From Hypomesus transpacificus (Eukaryota; Chordata; Actinopteri; Osmeriformes; Osmeridae), in NCBI RefSeq assembly GCF_021917145.1, contig NC_061082.1, positions 7,042,237-7,106,236 on the forward strand: DNA of 64,000 nt. Direction: 5' to 3'. A program made the position numbers and the translations under genes. Below the pieces are notes generated by a model that worked only from the letters and a program-made list of their open reading frames with translations, was not told the origin of the DNA and searched no databases. Shown here in pieces: positions 55,301-64,000 of this stretch (the stretch's first letter is position 1; each line of letters starts with the position of its first letter).

Positions 55301-58300
55301 CCATGCAAGCCCAAGCCATGACATTACCTCCACCGTGTTTCACAGATGAGCTTGTGTGTTTGGGATCATGAGCAGTTCCTTTCTTTCTCCAAACTTTAGC
55401 CTTTCCATCACTTTGGTAAAAGTTAATCTTTGTCTCATCAGTCCATAAAACTTTGTCCCAGAATTTTTGAGGTTCATCTCTGTACTTTTTGGCAAATTCC
55501 AGCCTGGCCTTCCTATTCTTCTTGCTAATGAGTGGTTTGCATCTTCTGGTGTAGCCCTTGTACTTTTGTTCATGAAGTCTTCTGCGAACAGTAGATAGTG
55601 ATACCTTCACTCCTGCCATCTGGAGGTTGTTGCTGATCTCACTAACAGTTGTTTTAGGGTCTTTCTTTACAGCTCTCACAATGTTTCTGTCATCAACTGC
55701 TGATGTTTTCCTTGGTCTACCTGTTCGACGTCTGTTACTTAGTACACCAGTAGTTTTCTTCTTCTTCAGGACATTCCAAATGGTTGTACTGGCTATGGCC
55801 AATGTTTCTGCAATGGCTCTGATTGATTTTCCATCTTCTCTAAGACTCACAATTGCTTGTTTTTCACCCAAAGACAGCGCTCTGGTTTTCATGTTGTTTT
55901 CACCTCTGAATACAGTCTGCATAGACAAAACCTATCTTACCCAATCTGAACCTGAGTGTAGACATTCAGTGGTATTTATTGATTGAATAATGTATGTAAT
56001 AGGACACACCTGGGCAACAAAACACACCTGTCAGTCACATGTTCCAATACTTTTGCTCACGTGACAAATGGGTGGGTTCGAACAAAAAGGTGATATTTTC
56101 TAATTTGGGCATCAGATCCTGATGTAAATACCTGGAAATAAAAGCTGAAACGTTGATCTCTGGTTTCACATTCATCGTTTGATGTCAAGCCCAAATGTTT
56201 TCAGTCTACAGCAAAAATAAAGGAATTGGCCTCACTGTTCCAATACTTTTGGAGGGCACTGTACACACACCGTGTACCTGGGTGAGATGTTGACTTCCAG
56301 AACCCAGGGTTTGAGGTTCTCGTCCAGCATGATGTCAAAGCCAAACAGCTCGTGGCAGCTGTATGGAGAGCGCAGGTTCATCTTCACCAGGCTGTTCACG
56401 TACGGATCCGACCTGCGACACAACACACACCTTTAGACTGGAGCCCTACAGTCGCTTTCATTCCTCTTTTTCTGACTAACATCCAAAAGACTGACGATCC
56501 TTTCCACTCCCTAGGAACGTACGCAATGATGGTTTTGATGACAATGTCCTTGATCTTCTCCCAGATCACAGTGGTGTTGACCCCCTTGGACCCCAGGTAC
56601 TGCCAGAGTGCCTTCAAGGCCCTGTACAAACACAGACAGAGACACACACTGGTTACTATCTAACAGTGAGTCACTGTCTGGTATCCCATCATCAGCCTGG
56701 GCCTCAGAGCTGGTCCCCTCACCACTTGTGTCCCTGACAGGCCGTGTTGTCACTGTTGCTCTGGTACTCTGAGTTCTTCTTGTTGACGCTGTAGTTGGTC
56801 AGGTGCATGAACTTGTTCCCCAGACTCTTCGTGGAAGAGGAGTACCTGCGGGGTGAAACACCCAGGATGTTACCGGGGGGAAGGGGGGTGGCCAGGGAGG
56901 AGGCCAGGGAGCAGGACAGGGAGCGGGACAGGAAGGAGGCCAGGGAGCAGGACAGGGAGGAGGCCAGGGAGCAGGACAGGGAGCAGGACAGGGAGCGGGA
57001 CAGGAAGGAGGCCAGGGAGCGGGTCAGGGAGGAGGACAGGGAGCGGGACAGGAAGGAGGCCAGGGAGCAGGACAGGGAGCAGGACAGGGAGGAGGCCAGG
57101 GAGCAGGACAGGGAGCAGGACAGGGAGCGGGACAGGAAGGAGGCCAGGGAGCGGGTCAGGGAGGAGGCCAGGGAGAGGGCCAGGGAGAGGGCCAGGGAGC
57201 AGAACAGGGAGGAGGCCAGGGAGGAGGCCCTGGAGGAGGCCAGGGAGCAGAACAGGGAGGAGGCCAGGGAGGAGGCCATGGCAGTGTCCCTGGTGGAAGG
57301 TGCTCTTACTTGCAGCTGGCGAAGCGGACCAGGCCGTCTGAAAAGATGTAGATCCTCAGGGGGTCGTAGGAGGACACGTACACGTAGATACGCAGGTCAA
57401 ACTTGTTCCCGCTGATGAGGTAGGGCTTGTGGAGATACCTACAACACACAATACTAACTTTAGTTCCCCAAGCTCCAAAACAGGCCACACACTGACCGGA
57501 GTACACATCCTGCTAGTGAGTGAAACCCACGGCATCCAGTGCTTACTTCTGGACCAGGAGAGGTCTCTTGCGAGGCATCTGGCTCCACTTGTGGATCACC
57601 TGGATGCCGATCCCCCTGGCGGAGGCAGGCTGGTGATGAGAGAGAAGGAATCTGTCAGCAACCTGTTACCATGTTCCAATACCTACGGTACTATAATGTC
57701 AATGTGCTGACGCATGGAGGGGAGGAGAGGAAGGAATGGAGGGTTAGATATTGATGGACAGACGTGTGTACCGGTTTAATGATCCACTTCTGCCGGCTGC
57801 TGCCGTCCTCCCAGGCCTTCTTCAGCTGCTTGATGTCCTGCGGCAGCACAAACGAGCGCGGGAAGAAGCCAAAGTCTCTCTTGCCAAAGCGTGCCTGCAT
57901 CTTGGACAGGTTCCTCCACAGCCGGTCCTTCCTGCCGATCTGGAAGGACCCGGGGAAGTGGTTGAGCTGCCGGGGAGGGGAGCAGAGACACACGGTCACA
58001 CCTCCACACAAGGACTGAGAGACACACGGTCACACCTCCACACAAGGACTGAGAGACACACGGTCACACCTCCACACAAGGACTGAGAGACACACGGTCA
58101 CACCTCCACACAAGGACTGAGAGACACACGGTCACACCTCCACACAAGGACTGAGAGACACACGGTCACACCTCCACACAAGGACTGAGAGACACACGGT
58201 CACACCTCCACACAAGGACTGAGAGACACACGGTCACACCTCCACACAAGGACTGAGAGACACACGGTCACACCTCCACACAAGGACTGAGAGACACACG

Positions 58301-61300
58301 GTCACACCTCCACACAAGGACTGAGAGACGCACGGTCACACCTCCACACAAGGACTGAGAGACGCACGGTCACACCTCCACACAAGGACTGAGAGACACA
58401 CGGTCACACCGCCACACAAGGACTGAGAGACACACGGTCACACCTCCACACAAGGACTGAGAGACACACGGTCACACCTCCACACAAGGACTGAGAGACA
58501 CACGGTCACACCTCCACACAAGGACTGAGAGACACACGGTCACACCTCCACACAAGGACTGAGAGACACACGGTCACACCTCCACACAAGGACTGAGAGA
58601 CACACGGTCACACCTCCACACAAGGACTGAGAGACACACGGTCACACCTCCACACAAGGACTGAGAGACACACGGTCACACCTCCACACAAGGACTGAGA
58701 GACACACGGTCACACCTCCACACAAGGACTGAGAGACACACGGTCACACCTCCACACAAGGACTGAGAGACACACGGTCACACCTCCACACAAGGACTGA
58801 GAGACACACGGTCACACCTCCACACAAGGACTGAGAGACACACGGTCACACCTCCACAAGGACTGAGAGACACACGGTCACACCTCCACACAAGGACTGA
58901 GAGACACACGGTCACACCTCCACACAAGGACTCAGAGACACACGGTCACACCTCCACACAAGGACTGAGAGACACACGGTCACACCTCCACACAAGGACT
59001 GAGAGACACACGGTCACACCTCCACACAAGGACTGAGAGACACACGGTCACACCTCCACACAAGGACTGAGAGACACACGGTCACACCTCCACACAAGGA
59101 CTGAGAGACACACGGTCACACCTCCACACAAGGACTTTGACAGCGGCGGAGGTCTGTTTTCAAAACGTGGGTGTGACAGATTTTCTTTTCTTTTTTATAG
59201 AACTGAGGATGCGGCCAATAAACATAATTTTCTTCATAAGAAATGATGGGAGGAGACAAATCTGCAGTTTCCCCGCCCAGAAAAGTGGATGTATAATCTA
59301 CCCCCTTAGACTTTGCTGTCTTTCTATTCCGTAGGTGCAGATGCCGATTCTTTGACTCACCTTCTGGTATTCTCGAATGGCCTTGAAACAAGGAGACTTC
59401 ATGTGGTGACCCCAACACCCCAGCCAGTCATGGCTTCCTACAGTCACACAACAAAGGGATTTCATTTAGAGTCTCAACCATCTTTACCAGGGCGTTTCAC
59501 AAGGGCGTGCGAGAACTCACTCTTGGTGACTTTGAAGTTTGAGCGGGTGATGGTGTTTTTCACCACGTTGGGTGTCACCGAGCTCATCTTCCATTTCAGG
59601 AGGTGTCTCTGCTCCAGTGGCAACAGCTCCACTGCAGGACAGAAACACAATACAGCCACAGAGGCATCTCACTACCAATGACCAGAACAACGACAGAAAC
59701 ACCACACTGCAAAACCAGGAAAGAAACACCACTCTATTCTCTCGAGCTATAGAGGTACCTGCCTGGACCAATTTGTGACTACTAAGCATTTAGGTCTAAT
59801 GTAGATGCCTTTCAGTTTGATATTTAGTCTTAGCAAGTGTTCAGGAAACCATCCTAAAAATATCCTGTGTTACTGGAACTTTACCCAGAACCAACAATCC
59901 TATTGACAGTATGTAGATGTAGTTGTAGGATCCCCTGTGGAATGTTGTGTTGGAGCTGTCATGTGGTGCCTGCAGTGTCGGAGGCTGTAGCTCCGGGTCT
60001 GACCTCTCTCGTTGTCGGTGCTGAAGTACAGTGTGGGGGGGACGTGGGGGAACATGCTGGGCACCAGAGCTGGCTTCTCCTCCCTCTCATCCTCCACCTC
60101 GGACGACATTGGCTCCTCAATACTGACACACACACACACACACAGACACCCGAGTCAGAGAAAGACACAAGAAGGCCTTGGGAAGAGGGGTTGATTGGTC
60201 GAGATACGCCCAACTAATTACAGCGTAGGTTTAGAATGACAAGCGATTTCAATCATGTTATACAATTACAACATGAGTAGGAAACCCAGCGATGTCATCC
60301 AGAGACAGTGAGTGGACTATTTCTGTCAGGAACCAGAACTCTGTTAGCTACAGCCCTCTCACAGCACAGTGTAAGACAGCCAGAACAGGGAGCAGGTAAA
60401 AAAAAAAATGAAGAAAAAAAAACGACTTTGAAAAAGGTTTGAACCACAAACTTCACGTTAAACCGAGTCACCTCTTACTGCTTTGATAACTGTTGAAATT
60501 AGAGAGAAAAGCAGTAGCATACCCACTGCTTAATCATCCATAACAAGGACAAAAGAATACAAGCGTACGCAAAGTTAGCATGAAAGTCGTCCTTGGCACA
60601 GAGTCAAAGCCATATCTTCTGGATGGAACACTACTTACCACACTAACGAGTAAACAAGAATACATTATCTAACAACCACCACGACAGCTACTACTGGTGA
60701 CTGCAACAAGAACAAAAAACAGGGTTCTTGGGTGACCCGTCAGGAGAAAGAGAACTCACATGACAGTCATGAAGGATGGGAAACGTTATCCTGGTCTCGT
60801 CTTCAAAAAACACCCGTCTTAACTGACAGTAAATCCCATTGACTCTGACCTGGAACTATACTCTACTCAACGCAGCCTTCAGCTTTGAGGTGAGGGGAGT
60901 CCAAAAAAACCTGCAGCCCGATACCTATCAACTATTCACCCAGTACGTCATGCCATGACAATGATCCCACAGGCCCAGCACTATTTGGTCACAGAATCAC
61001 GCCCCCCCCCCCTGGCCACTATGGAAGGGACAGTCCCACTCTTATCACTGATTGACAATTGGGAGACCTTTCCACTAGCCTCTGTGCTTTCAGTCTTTTC
61101 AATACCCCCCAAACTGCCAGAACAATAATAAAAAGTTCAATTCTCTCCTGGGTTTTTGTGGTTGGCAGGGAGATGTCAGGTGTTGTGGTCAGGGAGGTGC
61201 ATAGAGGTGGAGTGAAAGGCTCTTCTACAGAGATCTAGACACAGTGGAATGAAAACAGGGGCTGACGACGATCCTTCATCCATCATTGGATGTCTTGATG

Positions 61301-63646
61301 TGTGAGATCTCCTCACACTGACCTTTGTTGGCCAAAAATCTTTTTGGAGTTTGTAACCCGGTTTGCTCTATAGGTTCTACAGTCATGGTTTATCTGGTAC
61401 AAAACATGACCTATATGACCCTACCATCCAGCATCAACATCAGTTCAAACAGAACATCTTCCCTGCAAACCAGACAATGTTTTCCAGGACATGATTTAAA
61501 ACATGAGAAAGGGGACTTTCACAATTAAAACATGTAGAAATATAAGGCATGTTAATCAAACAGATGAATCAGTTCTGTTCCACAGCAGAGACTCATGAGC
61601 AGACTTACTGAGAAAATGCTGACATGGAGGCCGTGGACGAAGAGTAATTCATGGAAGAGCAATCAGATCCATCTGGAATACAAAAACAATATTATGTTTC
61701 ATTGCCCCATAAACTCAAGACTGGTATGCACAAGCCCCATACAAAAAAAAAACTTGAACACTACAAACACTGTTTCACAAGTATGTATACTTTGGCCATA
61801 AAGTGGCCCGACTATTAACATGTCATCTACCCAAGTATGCATGTTAACACACTGTTAAGCATTACCCTCATCACTGCTGTCACCTTCCAGAACATCCTGG
61901 AACTCCCCGTCCTCATCCTGCAACATGGCTTCACTCTCCAGGCTGAGCACAGAGAAGAACATTACATTTAGATTTCCATATGTTTTTTGGAGTTTTTCCT
62001 TGTGTTCTTTGAGGGTTTAGGTTGAGGCGCAGTTTTATGGGCGTATGTGAAGCCCTCTGTGACATGCTTGCGTGTAAAAAGGGCTATACAAATAAATTGG
62101 ATTTGATATGGTAACAAAGCAGGAATATCAAACACACGTCACACACAGCACAACATAGACCTGTCAGGGGACTCCCAACTCACCCTGAGGCGAGATCCCA
62201 CTCTGTTGGCAGCTGTTCCTCTAGTGGTGGGGATGGAGACGAGCCTGGCGATTTGGCAGGGCCCCCCTCCCTGGTGAGGTGTATGGCAGATATCTGAGTG
62301 GTCACTGAGCCCACAGAGGGTGTGGGAGGAGACCCCGACACTGTGTCGGAGCTCTCCTGGGTGGCACGAGGACTAGCGCTGGCCTGGGTAGTAGGAACCT
62401 CTGGATTAAAGGCTGGGGAGGCACACGTCCCTGTGGTGGAGAGCTCCCAGGTCTCCATGGGCTCCACAGAGGAGGCCTGCTGGACCGTGCTGGTAAGGCA
62501 GAGTGGTGAAGGTTTGGCTGGGATACTGTGACAACTAGGACTGAGGTTGGTAGCTTTGGCATGTGCACTTTTTTCTCCATTAACAGCTCGACCGTTTACA
62601 ACGCTCTTGTTCCTAGCATGGGAGACTGTGCTCTGGGTCAGTTTCCTTACAGCTTCGGTGAACACCACGTCCGAGGTGACCTTGTGGATCCCTCCAGTAG
62701 GACGACCTTCCCCTCCATGGGAGGTACAGACCAGCGCGTGCTCCTTAACCCCTTCCATGTCTGCCGTCACCCCATTCTCAAACTGCAAGGTGTCCTTGAG
62801 CCTCCAGAGGTGGTCCATTGACGCATCCTGGGAAACAGTTCCAACCTCCAATGGCATAGTAAAACGCGTTTTCCCATCCCCTGTGTCACCACCTTGGCAG
62901 TAGGATTGGGTAAGCTGAGGGGGCACAGGCTTGGTCGGGTTCTTGGTCCCCTGGCGGGGGCCGTGACAAGGACGGGAAGGCACTTTAAACCTGGTGGTGG
63001 TGGAGGTGGGCTTGGTGTTGGCCGCTTTGCCGTGGTCTTTGAGATTCACGCTGCCCCAGGGGGAGGACTGGTTGGTGGGCATGCTGCTTTGAGCTGCCTG
63101 GAAAGGTAGCGACGCACCAGGGGAAGAAGCTTTGGATGGGGAAGGACACGTGAGATAGGCACCACTAGCTGCACGCTGGGGCGAAAAAGCCCTTTTCCCC
63201 AAAAGCCCAGACCTCAACGTGAATAAATCCAAATTCCACTTAGGTCTGGGATTATTCCGTACAGTCGGCTGCTGTGTGGTCTTGGAGACAGGAACACTTG
63301 ATTGAGTGTGTCCATTACTAAGCACGTTAGCACAGGTGGCACATGCACTCAAAAGGCGCCCAGCGTGGTTGGCTATGAGAGTGGCTGCAGGCACAGATCT
63401 GTAGGCACGTTTAGAACAAACATGAGTCTCAGAGGCACAGTAGGGAGAATCTGTATCCACGCTCAGCTCATCAGGCTGGGCCACATGCTTACAGAAAACT
63501 GGGGAGCAGACCTGGGACTTGAAATGGGATTGTTTCTTCTCAACAGGGTCGGTGGGGCGGTGAGGGTTTGCAGCAGATTTGACTCGCACAGTGAAAACTG
63601 GTTGGGAGGTCTTCTCATTCAGGTCTTCCGCTTCACTGGAGGCCAT
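51073..63646 (-). CDS. ttll4: Tubulin polyglutamylase TTLL4
   Basis: Adds glutamate side chains to tubulin (beta-tubulin preferred) and, in mammals, to nucleosome assembly proteins. Exons: 63646-62184, 61942-61866, 61672-61609, 60122-60004, 59631-59521, 59437-59361, 57966-57772, 57629-57547, 57438-57310, 56845-56723, 56621-56523, 56412-56278, 52632-52495, 52268-52172, 52052-51842, 51721-51654, 51571-51525, 51289-51073. They give 1150 aa (human 1199). Residues 1-560 are low-complexity apart from FTEAVRKLT. The TTL domain spans about 600-915 with [41 protein letters not shown] and, for metal binding, [14 protein letters not shown]. The C-terminal region includes [18 protein letters not shown]. 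The ATG chosen (MASSEAED) is the first in frame. The exon continues upstream to an acceptor at 63716. Introns are loaded with repeats. Confidence 0.95.
52261..52298 (+). repeat. (CA)n microsatellite forming a ttll4 splice acceptor
   Basis: The sense-strand TG tract continues through the tag acceptor into the first codons of the exon 52268-52172 (tgtgtgtgg). Confidence 0.9.
52664..54600 (+). repeat. 37-bp minisatellite, about fifty copies, in a ttll4 intron
   Basis: The unit is ctatggtctttctctaac followed by a CA-rich half with one ctcaca interruption. Most copies are exactly 37 bases; a minority vary in CA length (for example near 52905-52960 and 53055-53160) or in the placement of the tc interruption (near 54125 and 54200). 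The array fills the intron from just past the exon 52495-52632 to the transposon, and a last fragment resumes at 56262. Confidence 0.97.
54601..56261 (-). mobile_element. Tc1/mariner transposon with IR/DR ends, structurally complete
   Basis: A 1661-base element flanked by TA on both sides (54599-54600 and 56262-56263). The terminal inverted repeats are about 222 bases each (54601-54822 and 56040-56261), starting cagtgccctccaaaagtatt, with only scattered mismatches. Each end carries two direct repeats of caaaagtattggaaca (54611-54626 and 54806-54821 on the left; 56236-56251 and 56040-56055 on the right). This is the IR/DR layout known from Sleeping Beauty-type fish elements. The transposase runs in the same direction as the host gene ttll4. 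Confidence 0.97.
54855..55892 (-). CDS. Tc1-like transposase, intact
   Basis: A 345-residue uninterrupted frame from [12 protein letters not shown], the usual Tc1 length. An in-frame upstream ATG at 55922 would add ten residues; the inner start matches the family. The N-terminus has paired helix-turn-helix regions ([20 protein letters not shown] at about 23-42, then [10 protein letters not shown] at about 82-91) separated by a GRPRKTS motif (59-64) like the AT-hook/NLS of the family. The catalytic triad is D152 (WTDETK), D249 (QQDNDPKHT) and E284 (DLNPIEH), with 34 residues between the last two, so DD34E. No stop or frameshift was found. It could encode an active enzyme; activity is inference. 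Confidence 0.95.
   Translation of the reverse strand: MKTRALSLGEKQAIVSLREDGKSIRAIAETLAIASTTIWNVLKKKKTTGVLSNRRRTGRPRKTSAVDDRNIVRAVKKDPKTTVSEISNNLQMAGVKVSLSTVRRRLHEQKYKGYTRRCKPLISKKNRKARLEFAKKYRDEPQKFWDKVLWTDETKINFYQSDGKAKVWRKKGTAHDPKHTSSSVKHGGGNVMAWACMASSGTGSLIFIEDVTHDGSSKMNSEVYRNILSANLRKDATKLIGRAFIMQQDNDPKHTAKTTKEFIRGKKWKVLDWPSQSPDLNPIEHAFYLLKRRLKGGTPQNKQQLKEAAVKAWESIKKEECKSLVTSMGHRLAAVIESKGFATKY
56846..57309 (+). repeat. Purine-rich minisatellite filling a ttll4 intron
   Basis: From about 56880 to 57290 the plus strand is built from agggagcaggac, agggagcgggac and agggaggaggcc units in a higher-order arrangement. Almost the whole 464-base intron between exons 57438-57310 and 56845-56723 is array. 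On the sense strand it is pyrimidine-rich. Long frames in several phases (Arg/Glu or Ser/Leu repeats) are artefacts. Confidence 0.93.
57980..59137 (+). repeat. 34-bp minisatellite, about 34 copies, in a ttll4 intron
   Basis: The unit is gactgagagacacacggtca plus cacctccacacaag. Copies are almost identical. Variants seen are cgcacgg (near 58329 and 58363), accgcc (near 58409), a shortened unit near 58855 and actcag (near 58930). It starts about 15 bases from the acceptor of the exon 57966-57772. Confidence 0.97.
60126..60144 (+). repeat. (CA)n microsatellite abutting a ttll4 splice acceptor
   Basis: Sense-strand TG tract immediately before the cag acceptor of the exon 60122-60004. Confidence 0.9.
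61990..62112 (+). mobile_element. Retrotransposon (SINE/LINE) 3' tail
   Basis: Contains gtttttccttgtgttctttg and later aaaagggctatacaaataaa followed by ttggatttgat. This pattern is dispersed in teleost genomes as the 3' end of non-LTR elements. It lies in the first coding intron of ttll4 with no open frame. Confidence 0.65.
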
Positions 63647-63671
63647 CAATTGCCATCATACACCCTGGCAT
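63633..63671 (-). promoter_or_regulatory. ttll4: Upstream open reading frame overlapping the ttll4 start
   Basis: In the 5' UTR part of the first coding exon, an ATG at 63671 opens a 12-codon frame ([12 protein letters not shown]). It runs past the ttll4 ATG in another phase and stops at 63633. Overlapping uORFs generally lower translation of the main frame; that effect is inferred here. Confidence 0.6.
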
Positions 63672-63716
63672 GGGATTTGGCAGACACATCAGGACTACTA
63701 GGGGCTCTGCTTGGTT

Positions 63717-64000
63717 CTGAAAAGACAAAGGCAATGCCTAGAGTTAATTGACACTTATCAAATCAATTCATAAAGGTGCACTTGATATTTGGACAATCAA
63801 TGCAACTAGCTAGCTATAAATCCAGAGTCTACATGTAATATCATGAAAATGGCATTCATTATATGTCGCTAAAGTATCTAGTGCGACAACTATCTACGTT
63901 GGCCTGTGTTCCTAGGTGATATGTCACCAGCCCAAACAGCCATGTGGTACAAATGTGACAGAGCTAGCAAGCCAAGTTAGCTAGCCAAGCTATTCGACAG
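63717..64000. other. ttll4 upstream intron or promoter flank
   Basis: A good acceptor (ttgtcttttcag on the minus strand) at 63717 shows that at least one non-coding ttll4 exon lies to the right. Its position was not determined; it may be beyond the window. Confidence 0.5.

Noticed and set aside
56719..57415. Repetitive frames of 186-206 codons on both strands
   Set aside because: They translate the purine-rich minisatellite that fills a ttll4 intron.

Overview
The window looks like teleost fish genomic DNA. It has spliced vertebrate genes with short GT-AG introns, abundant CA and GA microsatellites, tRNA-derived SINEs of a type common in fish, and a Tc1-like transposon with long inverted repeats. 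I could not place the species from sequence alone. Five complete protein-coding genes can be assembled exon by exon. All five lie head to tail on the minus strand, and every exon-exon phase closes.

Left part (1-11.3 kb): mostly simple repeats and intron-like sequence. One candidate first coding exon (9154-9220, minus) encodes a signal peptide, so a secreted or membrane-protein gene probably continues off the left edge. Next comes cep250 (11339-21837), a 23-coding-exon gene for the centrosomal linker coiled-coil protein C-Nap1, with two giant exons. Then tspear (23392-31475, 12 exons, 667 aa: signal peptide, laminin-G/TSP-N domain, EAR repeats) and ube2g2 (37469-42386, 6 exons, 165 aa, ERAD ubiquitin-conjugating enzyme).

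Right part: prkag3 (44398-48277, 12 exons, 337 aa, AMPK gamma subunit with four CBS motifs) and ttll4 (51073-63646, 18 coding exons, 1150 aa, tubulin polyglutamylase). The ttll4 introns carry three tandem arrays (37-bp, 34-bp and short purine-rich units). One intron also holds a 1661-bp Tc1/mariner element with an intact 345-aa DD34E transposase and IR/DR-type ends, inserted 16 nt from a splice donor and inside the last unit of the 37-bp array.

The genes do not form one pathway. They combine blocks that are separate in human: CEP250 on 20q11, TSPEAR-UBE2G2 on 21q22.3, PRKAG3-TTLL4 on 2q35. cep250 and ttll4 both act on centrosome and microtubule biology, but I infer no functional cluster. The main points of interest are the ttll4 repeats and transposon, a 194-residue internal repeat in cep250 with a nearly identical core, sense-strand TG repeats abutting many splice sites, and an ETS plus CRE promoter pair at ube2g2.
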